32,056 nt of DNA from an uncultured Actinomycetes bacterium (lineage in GTDB: Bacteria; Actinomycetota; Actinomycetes; Nanopelagicales; Nanopelagicaceae), in contig CAIWWH010000154.1 of the NCBI GenBank assembly GCA_903916385.1, positions 1 through 32,056 of the forward strand. Reading direction: 5' to 3'. The notes under the pieces were generated by a model. That model made no database searches and had not been told where the DNA came from. It worked only from the letters and a program-made list of their open reading frames with translations. Each line of letters opens with the position of its first letter. Position 1 is the stretch's first letter. Shown here in pieces: positions 16,087-26,137 of the stretch. Position numbers and translations under genes: made by a program.

Positions 16087-17631
16087 ATGATCTCGGTTTC
16101 AGGTGCAGCACTCTCTATCGCAACAGAAGAGACAACAAATTCGCTCATTGCGATCGTGGATCGTCTAGCAGCCAAAGATCACACCCTGTGGGGGGCTGAC
16201 GCGGAGGCCGAAGCCGCAGTTCGACTCAATTGGATTGATCTACCGACCAGTTCACGCGCGCTGCTCCCAGAGTTGGATGCGCTCACGGCATGGGCGCGCT
16301 CTCGCGAAATCTCCTCGATCGTCCTCGCAGGTATGGGTGGTTCATCACTTGCTCCGGAGGTAATTGCAAAGACTTATAAGAAGTCACTTACCGTCTTGGA
16401 TACTACTGACCCTGATCAGATCAACGCTGCTATTCCGGCAGACCTCGCACACACTCTCGTGGTTGTTGGATCAAAATCGGGTTCTACTATTGAGACCGCC
16501 TCTCATAAAGCCTTCTTCACTAATCTGTTTGTCGACGCTGGGTTAAATCCTGCCGATCACTTTGTGATTGTTACCGACCCAGGTTCACCACTTGATAAGT
16601 CTGCGCGCGCCGATGGACTGCGAGTTATCAATGCAGATCCCAATGTCGGTGGCCGATACAGCGCGCTCTCGGCTTTCGGTCTGGTTCCGGCAGCTCTCAT
16701 TGGGGTCGACGCGTCAATTCTGTTGGATGACGCGGCCTCTGCAGCAGAGAAGTTTGTACTTCCGGGCTCTGCAGCAATTCAACTGGCAGCAACTATCTTT
16801 GATAAGGGAGAACAGAACGTAGCGTTCTTCGATTCCGACTCAGATCTTCCTGGAATCTCCGATTGGATCGAGCAACTCATTGCTGAGTCCACTGGTAAGA
16901 ACCAGACCGGCCGCCTACCGATCGCAATTGAATCTGCTGCTTCCCCTATTGCAGGTGCTGGACTGAAGATTGGCTTTCGTGAAGGAGGCAGCGCTGATCT
17001 CGTAGTTACTGGATCACTTGGCGAACAATTTATTTTGTGGGAGTGGGTTACTGCGCTCCTGGGCTACAGCCTCAAGGTCGATCCATTCAACCAGCCCAAT
17101 GTCACTGAAGCCAAAGAACGCACGGGTGCGCTGCTCTCGACATGGAACGATGGCAAGGTTCCACACTTCAAACCAGCATTCGAGAATGAGCTACTCGCCG
17201 TATACAGCAGTTCTTCTGCCGTCGACTTGGCTGGCCAGCTCGAAGATTTCTTTGCGCACTCCAGCCATTACATAGCGATCATGGCTTATCTCTCCCGCGG
17301 AATTGATGAAGGGGCAAATAAGTTGCGTGAAATAGTTGCCGCTCGCAGTGGCAAGGGAACAACATTTGGTTGGGGTCCACGCTTCTTGCACTCCACGGGA
17401 CAATTCCACAAGGGGGGTCAGCACAATGGCGCCTTCTTGCAGATCACCGGAGAGAACACAGGGGATCTGGCGATTCCACACCAGAACTTCTCATTCCACA
17501 CCCTGCTCATGGCCCAGGCCCTTGGTGATGGAGAGGCGTTATCGGATCGCAAATTCCCACTGCTTCGCCTGCATTTAAAGAATCGCGAGTTGGGCCTTGC
17601 TCTCTTGTTGGAAGAGTTAGCCAAGAATTAG
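16087..17631 (+). CDS. pgi: Glucose-6-phosphate isomerase
   Basis: This enzyme interconverts glucose-6-phosphate and fructose-6-phosphate. The 514-residue protein has two SIS sugar-phosphate domains: GMGGSSL (82-88) and SKSGSTIET (129-137) in the first, and the C-terminal HKGGQHNG segment (about 441-448). Sequence and context fit the Pgi type that occurs fused to transaldolase elsewhere rather than the E. coli type. It starts directly after the tal stop with no room for its own ribosome binding site outside tal, implying coupling. The stop overlaps the convergent rbpA stop (ttag, 17628-17631). Confidence 0.94.
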   Translation: MISVSGAALSIATEETTNSLIAIVDRLAAKDHTLWGADAEAEAAVRLNWIDLPTSSRALLPELDALTAWARSREISSIVLAGMGGSSLAPEVIAKTYKKSLTVLDTTDPDQINAAIPADLAHTLVVVGSKSGSTIETASHKAFFTNLFVDAGLNPADHFVIVTDPGSPLDKSARADGLRVINADPNVGGRYSALSAFGLVPAALIGVDASILLDDAASAAEKFVLPGSAAIQLAATIFDKGEQNVAFFDSDSDLPGISDWIEQLIAESTGKNQTGRLPIAIESAASPIAGAGLKIGFREGGSADLVVTGSLGEQFILWEWVTALLGYSLKVDPFNQPNVTEAKERTGALLSTWNDGKVPHFKPAFENELLAVYSSSSAVDLAGQLEDFFAHSSHYIAIMAYLSRGIDEGANKLREIVAARSGKGTTFGWGPRFLHSTGQFHKGGQHNGAFLQITGENTGDLAIPHQNFSFHTLLMAQALGDGEALSDRKFPLLRLHLKNRELGLALLLEELAKN

Positions 17632-17966
17632 TCGTCGCCGCGAAGTTTGGCGAGAGCATCTCCCAAAATCTTCTCGGCTTCCGCCTCAGTGCGCCGCTCT
17701 TTCACGTATGCGAGGTGAGTCTTGTATGGCTCGTTCTTAACGGGCTTCGGTGGCTTATCTTTGTCGAGGCCAGCCGGAAAACCGCAGCGAGGACAATCCC
17801 ACTCGTTAGGAATAGTTACAGTGCCATCTTCAGCGAAAGATGGGCGAGTCTCATGGCCATTAGCGCACCAATATGAGACACGAAAGCGAGCTATCGCCTC
17901 GCCACGCTCCGCCTCACCCATTGGGCCAGCTCCGACGCGACTACCGCGGATTGCACTTCCTGCCAT
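17628..17966 (-). CDS. rbpA: RNA polymerase-binding protein RbpA
   Basis: RbpA is an actinobacterial factor that binds RNA polymerase and group 1/2 sigma factors and stabilises the open promoter complex. The 112-residue protein closely resembles the Streptomyces form: N-terminal AIRGSRVGAGPMGEAERGE, a core domain with possible zinc ligands Cys34, His38, Cys58 and Cys61 (WDCPRCGFPAG), and the C-terminal sigma-binding helix region (EPYKTHLAYVKERRTEAE). The ATG has a strong ribosome binding site (AAGGAG, six-base gap). It lies 49 bases after secG, so it may belong to the gap operon or have its own promoter. Confidence 0.97.
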   Translation of the reverse strand: MAGSAIRGSRVGAGPMGEAERGEAIARFRVSYWCANGHETRPSFAEDGTVTIPNEWDCPRCGFPAGLDKDKPPKPVKNEPYKTHLAYVKERRTEAEAEKILGDALAKLRGDD

Positions 17967-18015
17967 CTCTTACTCCTTCGAAAACTAGTTATGCAAGGAA
18001 AAACGAAAGTCCGAA

Positions 18016-18243
18016 CTACTTTAGATAGATACCTAAAGAGACAACCCCTGCGAACCAGAGGAATCCAACCACGATCGTGATCCGGTCGAGATTCTTCTCT
18101 ACAACTGAAGAGCCACCATAGGTGGAGGAGATTCCGCCGCCAAAGAGGTCCGACAGTCCGCTGCCTTTGCCCTTATGGAGCAGAACCAGCAGGATCATCA
18201 GCACGCTGGTGATCGCAAGAAGGATTGATAAAGCTAAAACCAC
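18016..18243 (-). CDS. secG: Preprotein translocase subunit SecG
   Basis: A 75-residue membrane protein with two hydrophobic helices (about 1-22 and 53-74) joined by a Gly/Ser-rich loop holding GKGSGLSDLFGGG, the SecG signature. SecG assists the SecYEG channel. The start is GTG at 18243 with AAAGGAG seven bases upstream. Its place behind gap-pgk-tpiA is usual in actinobacteria and many other bacteria. Confidence 0.95.
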   Translation of the reverse strand: MVLALSILLAITSVLMILLVLLHKGKGSGLSDLFGGGISSTYGGSSVVEKNLDRITIVVGFLWFAGVVSLGIYLK

Positions 18244-18270
18244 GATTCGGCTCCTTTTATTTCTTACCTC

Positions 18271-18295
18271 CTGAACCTGCTTGAAGCAGGTTCAG
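18271..18295 (-). repeat. Perfect inverted repeat in the secG leader
   Basis: A 25-base near-perfect palindrome with 12-base arms around one base (CTGAACCTGC ... GCAGGTTCAG). As RNA it gives a stem of at least 10 bp with a five-base loop. It ends about 27 bases before the secG GTG, shortly upstream of its ribosome binding site. No U tract follows on either strand, so it is not a standard terminator. Confidence 0.75.
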
Positions 18296-18316
18296 ACGCA
18301 ATAGGTGGGTGCTGCA

Positions 18317-18348
18317 GACCCTTCGGGTCAGGCGCTAAGGATAGCGTC
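18317..18348 (-). repeat. Two adjacent small hairpins behind tpiA
   Basis: Directly after the tpiA stop are GGCGCTA-AGGA-TAGCGTC (18331-18348; seven pairs with one G-U in the plus-strand reading) and GACCC-TTC-GGGTC (18317-18329), one base apart. No U tract follows. Together with the palindrome at 18271-18295 they fill most of the 108-base tpiA-secG gap. They could be mRNA processing or stability elements, or part of a weak terminator. Confidence 0.5.
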
Positions 18349-18351
18349 TAA

Positions 18352-19131
18352 TTAAGCGGTAGCGACGCGGTGGTACCTGGCGATTCGGGCGAACTCCTCG
18401 GGATCAAGGCTCGCTCCCCCAACCAGCACGCCATCTACATCAGCTTCACGCATAATGTCGACGATATTGGCCGACTTTACTGAGCCGCCGTAAAGAATTC
18501 GAGCGCCCGCGGCGATCTCGTCACTTCCAATGGATCTGAGAGCTTCGCGGATAGCAGCGCAGACCTCCTGAGCGTCGGCAGGTGTCGCAGTCTTACCGGT
18601 CCCAATCGCCCAGACGGGCTCGTACGCGAAGACCACCTTCTTCAGGTCAGGCTTGTGGAGTCCCTGAACGGACTCAGTGAGTTGAGCGACGACGAAATCA
18701 ACCTGATTTCCAGTTTCGCGGATGGAGAGATCTTCTCCAATGCAGAGCACTGGAACCATCTCATTCTCAAGCACAGCTTTCGCCTTACGTGCCACTAGAG
18801 CGCTGCTCTCTGCGTGAATGGTGCGACGCTCAGAGTGTCCCACCAAGACAAATGCACATCCCAACTTATTGAGCATCCCGCCAGAGATATCCCCTGTGAA
18901 GGCGCCCGATGCTTCTGGTGAGAGATCCTGCGCTCCATAGAGGAGGCGGAGTCTGTCGCCATCGATCAAGGTCTGTACAGAGCGGATATCAGTGAAGGGA
19001 GGGAAGATCGCAACATCAACTGCATCGAAATCCTTCTCTTCTAGAGAGTACGAGAGTTTCTGGGTCACCGCGATCGCCTCGAGATGATTGAGATTCATCT
19101 TCCAGTTTCCGGCGATAAGTGGCTTACGCAT
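18352..19131 (-). CDS. tpiA: Triosephosphate isomerase
   Basis: Interconverts dihydroxyacetone phosphate and glyceraldehyde-3-phosphate. The 259-residue protein begins [13 protein letters not shown] with Lys11, has catalytic His99 in VGHSERR and Glu171 in [16 protein letters not shown], and ends with the YGGSVK and VGGASLDP phosphate-binding loops. The frame is open a further 30 codons upstream into pgk, but ATG 19131 gives the correct family start and has GAGG eight bases before it. It overlaps the pgk end by eight bases. Confidence 0.97.
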   Translation of the reverse strand: MRKPLIAGNWKMNLNHLEAIAVTQKLSYSLEEKDFDAVDVAIFPPFTDIRSVQTLIDGDRLRLLYGAQDLSPEASGAFTGDISGGMLNKLGCAFVLVGHSERRTIHAESSALVARKAKAVLENEMVPVLCIGEDLSIRETGNQVDFVVAQLTESVQGLHKPDLKKVVFAYEPVWAIGTGKTATPADAQEVCAAIREALRSIGSDEIAAGARILYGGSVKSANIVDIMREADVDGVLVGGASLDPEEFARIARYHRVATA

Positions 19132-20319
19132 TATTAAGTACCTCAATCCCTGGGAGGGCCTTTCCTTCGAGGTATTCGAGCGAAGCTCCACCACCCGTTG
19201 AGATATAGCCAAATTGATCATCGGAAAATCCGAGCGCCCGAACAGCCGCTGCTGAATCGCCCCCGCCTACAACCGAGATACCTTGCACCTTAGTCAGGCT
19301 GGTTGCGACAACTTTGGTTCCATTCGCGAAGTTTGGAAATTCAAAGACGCCCATTGGGCCATTCCAGAAAACGGTGTGACACTTTTCAATCGCTGCGCCA
19401 AATGCCGCTGCAGAGTCAGGTCCGATATCGAGCCCCATCTGGTCAGCAGGTATGGCATATGCGCTCACGAGTGTGGGCGGTGCATCAGCCGCGAATGTGG
19501 GTGCAACCACGATATCTGTTGGAAGTAGAAGTTCTACCCCGAGATCTTTCGCCTCCTGCAACAACTTCTTGACATCATCGAGTAGCTCTAATTCGACGAG
19601 TGACTTTCCGATCTCGTGCCCCTCGGCTGCAAGGAAGGTGAAGAGCATGCCGCCACCGATGGCCAGGACATTAACCTTGCCAAGTAAGTTCTTGATGACG
19701 CCGATCTTGTCAGAAACCTTCGCGCCGCCGAGAACGACCCCGTACGGGCGATCTGGGTTTTCGGTCAACTTTTTTAAGACCTCAATCTCGGCAGCAACTA
19801 GGAAGCCAGCTGCGCTGGGAAGCAACTTGGCAACATCATAGACAGATGCATGCTTGCGGTGCACAGCTCCGAAGCCATCACTGACAAAGAGATCCATCCC
19901 AGTTGCGAGCTGTGCGGCGAAAGCAGCACGCTCCGCCTCATCTTTGGAAGTCTCTGCAGCTTCGTAGCGGATGTTTTCGAGGAGAAGAATTTGACCGGGT
20001 TGCAGCGCCGCCTTCTTAGCATCTACTTCTGCCCCAACGATCGCTGATGAGAATAGAACTGGCTTGCCTAAGAGTTCGCTTAAACGATCTGCAACAGGCG
20101 CCAAGGTCATATCAGGATTGCGCTCACCCTTTGGTCGACCAAGGTGGGCGGTGATAACGACACTTGCGCCATTATCAACGAGGTAGTTGATAGTAGGAAG
20201 CGAGGCCCGGATGCGACCATCATCGCGAATAACGCCCTCTTTAATAGGGACGTTGAGATCGCACCGGAGCAGAACTCTCTTTCCTGCAACATCAATAGAT
20301 TGAAGCGCAGTAAAACTCA

Positions 20320-20320
<1 letters not shown>
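19124..20320 (-). CDS. pgk: Phosphoglycerate kinase
   Basis: Transfers phosphate from 1,3-bisphosphoglycerate to ADP. The 398-residue protein has RCDLNVP (19-25), the HLGRPKG segment, SDGFGAVHR, the nucleotide-domain [11 protein letters not shown], and GGGDSAAAV near the C-terminus, so both lobes are complete. It starts on a one-base overlap with the gap stop (TAATG) and ends eight bases inside tpiA, giving a tight gap-pgk-tpiA glycolytic unit. Confidence 0.98.
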
Positions 20321-21364
<1,044 letters not shown>

Positions 21365-21369
<5 letters not shown>

Positions 21370-21388
21370 ACATCACGACACTGTGATG
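21365..21388 (-). terminator. Weak terminator-like hairpin after whiA
   Basis: On the minus strand CATCAC (21388-21383) pairs with GTGATG (21376-21371) around AGTGTC, followed by TTTCTT (21370-21365). A short stem with an interrupted T run, 21 bases after the whiA stop and just before the gap promoter. Possibly a partial terminator. Confidence 0.35.
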
Positions 21389-21408
21389 AGAAAATCCTAT
21401 CAGTCTGA

Positions 21409-22389
21409 CTATTCCGCCAATAAATCTGGTGTGAGCCCTGCCTCAGTATCGGGGATCCCCAAATCGTGAGCCCGCTTATCTGCCATCGCTAAGAGGCGGC
21501 GGATACGCCCTGCAATTGCATCTTTTGTCATGGGCGGAACGGCGAGTGAACCCAGTTCTTCTAGGCTCGCTTGCCCAAAGTTAATGCGCAATTCACCTGC
21601 CTCTTTGAGGTGGCCCGGGATCTCATCACCCAAAATCTCTAAGGCGCGTGCGACTCTAGCCGAGGCAGCTACCGCGGCCCGAGCGGAGCGACGAAGGTTG
21701 GCATCATCGAAATTAGCTAAACGATTAGCGGTAGCCCTCACCTCGCGTCGCATCCGACGCTCCTCCCAAGCCAGGACACTCTCGTGTGCCCCTAGCCGCG
21801 TCAAGAGTGCTCCGATGGCATCGCCATCTCGAATTACGACACGATCCACGTTGCGAACTTCGCGCGCCTTGGCAGCGATACCTAAGCGGCGCGCAGCTCC
21901 CACAAGTGCCAGGGCCGCCTCGGGGCCAGGGCAGGTAATTTCAAGAGCAGATGAACGACCAGGTTCGGTGAGTGAGCCGTGGGCGAGGAAGGCGCCACGC
22001 CAGGCAGCCTCAGCATCGCAGATTCCGGCGGAAACAACCTGCGGAGGCAGGCCTCGTATTGGTCTGGCGTTGCCATCAACTAATCCTGCCTGTCTAGCGA
22101 GGGCATCGCCTTCGGAGACAACGCGAACTACGTACCTGCTCCCCTTGCGTAGTCCGCTTGGAGAGAGGACCGAGAGTTCGCTCTCGTGCCCATAAATCTC
22201 CGCAATATCTTTTCGCAATCGGCGTGCAGCTTGCGCAGTATCTAACTCAACTTCAATAACAATCTTTCCCGATGCGATGTGCAACCCTCCAGCAAAGCGC
22301 AGGAGCGCAGATACTTCGGCCTTCCGGCAACATGGCTTGGAGACGTTGAGTCGACTCAGCTCGTCCTTTACTGAAGCAGTCATCGCCAT
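21409..22389 (-). CDS. whiA: WhiA, sporulation/cell-division regulator family DNA-binding protein
   Basis: A 326-residue WhiA with both expected parts: an N-terminal LAGLIDADG-like domain lacking nuclease function ([15 protein letters not shown], later [14 protein letters not shown]), and a C-terminal helix-turn-helix (about 270-312; [27 protein letters not shown]). In Streptomyces WhiA acts with WhiB to control sporulation septation. A non-sporulating streamlined host would use it for cell division or envelope functions, as in Bacillus; this is inferred. Start ATG 22389 ([11 protein letters not shown]) matches the Streptomyces form. It follows yvcK by 19 bases. Confidence 0.96.
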   Translation of the reverse strand: MAMTASVKDELSRLNVSKPCCRKAEVSALLRFAGGLHIASGKIVIEVELDTAQAARRLRKDIAEIYGHESELSVLSPSGLRKGSRYVVRVVSEGDALARQAGLVDGNARPIRGLPPQVVSAGICDAEAAWRGAFLAHGSLTEPGRSSALEITCPGPEAALALVGAARRLGIAAKAREVRNVDRVVIRDGDAIGALLTRLGAHESVLAWEERRMRREVRATANRLANFDDANLRRSARAAVAASARVARALEILGDEIPGHLKEAGELRINFGQASLEELGSLAVPPMTKDAIAGRIRRLLAMADKRAHDLGIPDTEAGLTPDLLAE

Positions 22390-22408
22390 GCGGCAATCTA
22401 AGCAGTCT

Positions 22409-23338
22409 TTACTCCATAATGTGGGCGAAAACTGAGCGAAGTTTTTTTACATCGTGGTGGTAACTACCTGGAGATTGAGAGAGTGGCGCAACCACTAATT
22501 CCCCACCCAAACCCTCAACCAAACCTTTAAGTTTTGGAGCGCTCTCGCTCGCACTTGGATCAACAATGGCGTAATCAATTCGCAATTTCGGGAGATGTTG
22601 CAGAATAAACTCCAGATGGTCAGCCGCTGAAGAACCAGCAAACTCATCTACGGAATCCGGCTCTGGGAGGTTAAGAACCATAATTCGTTTCGCAGCTGAG
22701 GCAACTACGGCCTGAGCCAATTCAGGCAAGAGCAGGTGGGGCATCACGCTGGAGAACCAAGAACCTGGTCCAATCGTGACCCACTCGGCCTTACCCAGTG
22801 CACTCAAAACTTGTGGAGTCACTCGTGGATTCTCGGGAATCAAGCGGAGCGACTCGATCCGACCTTTTGTGGTTGCAACTTCTACCTGGCCGCGAACAAT
22901 CTTTCTGCCATACGAAGTATTGAAAGTGCCCTCAATATCCAATGGATCGAGTGACATCGGTAGGACTTCTCCAACAATGCGCAGAAGATTTCCGACTTGG
23001 CGGATGCCCCGTACCGCATCGCCATCCATATCCCATAACGCCATCATTAATAGATTGCCGAGCGCATGACCACTCAACTCTCCACCACCGTGGAAGCGAT
23101 ACTGCATTACTTCTGCCCAACCGCGTCCCCATTCATCATCACTGCAGAGAGCTGCCAACGCCATTCTTAAATCTCCGGGGGGAAGCGAACCAAATTCGTT
23201 GCGAAGTCGACCGCTGGAGCCACCGTTATCTGCAACAGTTACCACGGCGGTAATCTCCGAAGTGACGCCACGCAGGGCGGTCAGCGTTGCAGCTAGACCA
23301 TGTCCCCCGCCGAGTGAAACTACTTTCTGTTCACCCAT
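22409..23338 (-). CDS. yvcK: YvcK family protein (gluconeogenesis factor, CofD-like fold)
   Basis: A 309-residue protein with GGGHGL (10-15), [10 protein letters not shown] (38-47) and PPGDLR (53-58), the standard YvcK/CofD pattern. YvcK binds UDP-sugars in Bacillus and is needed for growth on gluconeogenic carbon and for normal cell shape; mycobacterial homologues (CuvA) affect the cell wall. It lies between rapZ (three-base gap) and whiA, the conserved rapZ-yvcK-whiA order of Gram-positive bacteria. Confidence 0.95.
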   Translation of the reverse strand: MGEQKVVSLGGGHGLAATLTALRGVTSEITAVVTVADNGGSSGRLRNEFGSLPPGDLRMALAALCSDDEWGRGWAEVMQYRFHGGGELSGHALGNLLMMALWDMDGDAVRGIRQVGNLLRIVGEVLPMSLDPLDIEGTFNTSYGRKIVRGQVEVATTKGRIESLRLIPENPRVTPQVLSALGKAEWVTIGPGSWFSSVMPHLLLPELAQAVVASAAKRIMVLNLPEPDSVDEFAGSSAADHLEFILQHLPKLRIDYAIVDPSASESAPKLKGLVEGLGGELVVAPLSQSPGSYHHDVKKLRSVFAHIME

Positions 23339-23341
23339 TCT

Positions 23342-24214
23342 TTAGAGTTCACGTCCCAGATCGCGATGAATTGCCGTCGCTTCTATGCGTTGTTGACCTA
23401 CTACACCGCGTTGATTGAAGAGGCGAGCCAGCTCCTCAGCAATTGCAACGCTTCGGTGTTTTCCACCTGTGCAACCAATCGCCAGGGTGAGATATTTTCG
23501 ACCTTCTTGAAAAAATCCAGCGGCCATCGTTTCAAAGAGAGATTGATATTTGGCGAGAAAATCTTGCACATTTTCCGTACCCAATACTCGCTCTGATACT
23601 GCCGCATCTAAACCAGTAAGGGGCCGGAGGGCTGGATCCCAATGTGGGTTGGCAATGAAACGACAATCCATAACGAGATCCGCATCCACGGGAATTCCAT
23701 ATTTATATCCAAAAGAGAGGAGGTTGACGCGGAGATCTGCCGTGGAGGATGTTGCGAAGAGCTCGGCTATCTTCTGCTCCAATTGATGGATATTGAAAGA
23801 TGACGAGTCAATAAGTACATCGGCCACCGATCGTACTTCGCGCAGGCGCTCGCGCTCTTTGGCAATTCCATCGACAATTCGATCATTGCCTTGCAAAGGG
23901 TGTGGCCGACGAGTGGATTCAAAGCGGCGAACAAGTACATCATCATTTGCATCAACAAAGAGAACTTGTCTGTCGATGCCGCGATCTGCCAGTTCATTAA
24001 GGGCGCTACTGAGGTTACCAAAGAACTCTCGACCCCGGACATCAATTACTACCGCAATTTGAGAGGTGCTATTTGCGGCCATCTCGCATAGATTGGCTAG
24101 CAACGCAGGTGGCAGATTATCTACAACGTACCAACCCAAATCCTCCAAGGCGTGTGCGACGGTCGAACGACCTGCCCCGCTCATACCGGTGATGACCACG
24201 ACCTTGCCATTCAT
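23342..24214 (-). CDS. rapZ: RapZ/YvcJ family nucleotide-binding protein
   Basis: A 290-residue P-loop protein: Walker A GMSGAGRST (10-18) followed by LGWYVVDNLPP, and the C-terminal GCTGGKHRSVAIAEEL motif. In E. coli RapZ guides RNase E to the small RNA GlmZ; in actinobacteria the role is less clear, and the usual annotation is RNase adapter or nucleotide-binding protein. The frame runs 44 codons further upstream into uvrC, but those residues are Arg/Ser-rich and unlike the family, so ATG 24214 is chosen. It begins ten bases after the uvrC stop without a clear ribosome binding site. Confidence 0.94.
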   Translation of the reverse strand: MNGKVVVITGMSGAGRSTVAHALEDLGWYVVDNLPPALLANLCEMAANSTSQIAVVIDVRGREFFGNLSSALNELADRGIDRQVLFVDANDDVLVRRFESTRRPHPLQGNDRIVDGIAKERERLREVRSVADVLIDSSSFNIHQLEQKIAELFATSSTADLRVNLLSFGYKYGIPVDADLVMDCRFIANPHWDPALRPLTGLDAAVSERVLGTENVQDFLAKYQSLFETMAAGFFQEGRKYLTLAIGCTGGKHRSVAIAEELARLFNQRGVVGQQRIEATAIHRDLGREL

Positions 24215-24224
24215 GGCACTGAGT

Positions 24225-26135
24225 CTATCCGCGGATCTCCCCGGTTCCCAGATCGACTGAGATCTCGGATCTGTTTGCAAGGAGCGCCGCTTCGATAATT
24301 CCTGCGATCTTCTCTCCGATTCCTGGAACCGCCGCGATCTCCTCAATCGTAGCCTTCTTCAGCGCACCTACCGATCCAAAGCGATCTAAGAGGGCACGAC
24401 GGCGTACCTCTCCAAGAAGTGGAATCTCATCGAGCAAAGATTCCAACATCACGGCCGAGCGCTTAGAGCGATGGAAGTTGATGGCGAAGCGGTGCGCCTC
24501 ATCGCGCACTCGCTGCAACATGTAGAGACCTTCACTGTGCCTAGGCAAGATGATGGGATCTGGACTATTAGGTAGCCAAACTTCCTCTAACCTCTTCGCC
24601 AAGCCCACTAGGGGTATCTTTTCAAGACCCAAGGCAAGGAGAGCTTGATAGGCAGCGCTGACTTGTGGAGCCCCACCATCTACGACAATTAGTTGCGGAG
24701 GATAAGCAAATTTAGGTCGGGCTCCTCCTTGCATCTTTAACTCGTTGATATCGACCTCGCGCTCTGCAAGATAGCGCTTGAGTCGACGAGTGATGACATG
24801 GTTCATCGCGCGGGTGTCGTCGAAGCCGGCATCGTCATCGATGGCGAAGCGACGGTAATCAGATTTCTTTGGTTGCCCATCTTCGAAGACGACCATGGAG
24901 GCCACCATATGTTTGCCTTGAATATTGGAAATATCAAAACACTCGATACGAAGTGGAAGTTCGCCCAGAGCCAAGGCGCTTTGGATCTCTTCCAGAGCCC
25001 GTCCGACCACAGCAACATCGTTGGAGCGTTTACTTAAGTATTGAATGAGTGCCTGGTGGGCATTGCGAGCAACTGTTCGCATCATCTCAACTTTGTCCCC
25101 GCGCTGTGGAATGGTGATATTGACCTTGTGACCTGCCATGCTTCCCAGCCATTCAGCTACCGCAGCCGCATCACTCGGCTCACGATCAACCAAAATCTCT
25201 GAGGGAGCCTTACTCTCAATATAGATCTTGGCAAGGGCAGCAGAGATGACATCTTCCTCTTCCAGTACATCCGAGAGATCAATAATCCAAGCGCGGGAGG
25301 CGATGATCCTTCCGGCACGAATAGAAAATAGAGAAGCGGCGGCATGGGTGACCTCTTGGTGAATCGCGATCAGGTCTGCCGAGAAATTATTATTGAGCGA
25401 GGTCTCAGTAAATTCAGTGGTCTTACCCAGCGCTTCCAGCTGGTCACGCAGCCTGGCAGCAAGTTCAAACTCTTCATTTGCAGAAGCGCGCTCCATATCG
25501 AGTTGGAGCGACTCGGCGATATCGGTTGGATTTCTATCGAGGTAAGCCACCAAGTTCTTGGCGAGCTTGGTGTGCTCGTCCTGTGAAATCCAGCCGACAC
25601 ATGGGGCCGAGCATTTTCCAATATCCCCCAAAAGGCATTGCCGTTTGGTCGCGACAGCACGATTGAAGTTTGCTTGGGTGCAGGCACGCACCGGAAAGGA
25701 GCGCTGCAGCACCTCTACTGTTCCCCGTAAAGCCCAAGTATTTGTGAAGGGGCCGAAATATCTATTGCCCTTAACATGCTTCTGTCGCGAAACGAAGAGA
25801 CGTGGGTACTCCTCGGAGAGAGAGACCGCCAAGTAGGGATATGTCTTGTCATCCTTAAACTGCACGTTGAACTGCGGGTTAAAGGATTTAATCCAGGTGA
25901 ATTCGAGGGCAAGGGCCTCAATCTCAGTGCCCACGATCGTCCAATCAACCCGAACCGCGGTATGCACCATGCGGTAAGTCTTCGCAGCCAGATTTGAGCC
26001 GAAGTAGGAGTTAAGTCTGTTCTTAAGATTTTTCGCTTTTCCAACGTAAATGACACGATCATGCGAATCGTAGAAGCGGTATACCCCAGGTTCGGTGGGG
26101 ATATTGCTGGGGCGGTAATCCGCAGGGTTACTCAC
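24225..26135 (-). CDS. uvrC: Excinuclease ABC subunit UvrC
   Basis: UvrC makes both incisions in nucleotide excision repair. The 636-residue protein has the N-terminal GIY-YIG nuclease (PGVYRFYD to VIYVGKAKNLKNRL, about 16-41), a cysteine-containing linker (RQCLLGDIGKCSAPCVG), a UVR domain (about 207-235), an RNase H-like C-terminal nuclease (ECFDISNIQGKHMVASMVVF and LIVVDGGAPQ), and terminal helix-hairpin-helix motifs (ALLDRFGSVGALKKAT, VPGIGEKIA). The start is GTG at 26135, two bases after the uvrA stop. Confidence 0.97.
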   Translation of the reverse strand: MSNPADYRPSNIPTEPGVYRFYDSHDRVIYVGKAKNLKNRLNSYFGSNLAAKTYRMVHTAVRVDWTIVGTEIEALALEFTWIKSFNPQFNVQFKDDKTYPYLAVSLSEEYPRLFVSRQKHVKGNRYFGPFTNTWALRGTVEVLQRSFPVRACTQANFNRAVATKRQCLLGDIGKCSAPCVGWISQDEHTKLAKNLVAYLDRNPTDIAESLQLDMERASANEEFELAARLRDQLEALGKTTEFTETSLNNNFSADLIAIHQEVTHAAASLFSIRAGRIIASRAWIIDLSDVLEEEDVISAALAKIYIESKAPSEILVDREPSDAAAVAEWLGSMAGHKVNITIPQRGDKVEMMRTVARNAHQALIQYLSKRSNDVAVVGRALEEIQSALALGELPLRIECFDISNIQGKHMVASMVVFEDGQPKKSDYRRFAIDDDAGFDDTRAMNHVITRRLKRYLAEREVDINELKMQGGARPKFAYPPQLIVVDGGAPQVSAAYQALLALGLEKIPLVGLAKRLEEVWLPNSPDPIILPRHSEGLYMLQRVRDEAHRFAINFHRSKRSAVMLESLLDEIPLLGEVRRRALLDRFGSVGALKKATIEEIAAVPGIGEKIAGIIEAALLANRSEISVDLGTGEIRG

Positions 26136-26137
26136 GG

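Noticed and set aside
18244-18351. Possible tRNA in the tpiA-secG gap
   Set aside because: The stems do not form a cloverleaf, and no T-arm consensus (GTTCRANNC) or acceptor pairing is present.
19132-19221. Upstream in-frame extension of tpiA
   Set aside because: It overlaps pgk coding sequence; family homology starts at [13 protein letters not shown] and the ATG at 19131 has a good ribosome binding site.
21530-22195. Long open frame (221 residues) on the plus strand
   Set aside because: It lies fully antisense to whiA, has an Ala/Arg/Ser-rich composition typical of a shadow frame, and resembles no family I know.
24215-24346. Upstream in-frame extension of rapZ
   Set aside because: The extra residues are Arg/Ser-rich, overlap the uvrC end, and precede the normal family start by 44 codons.
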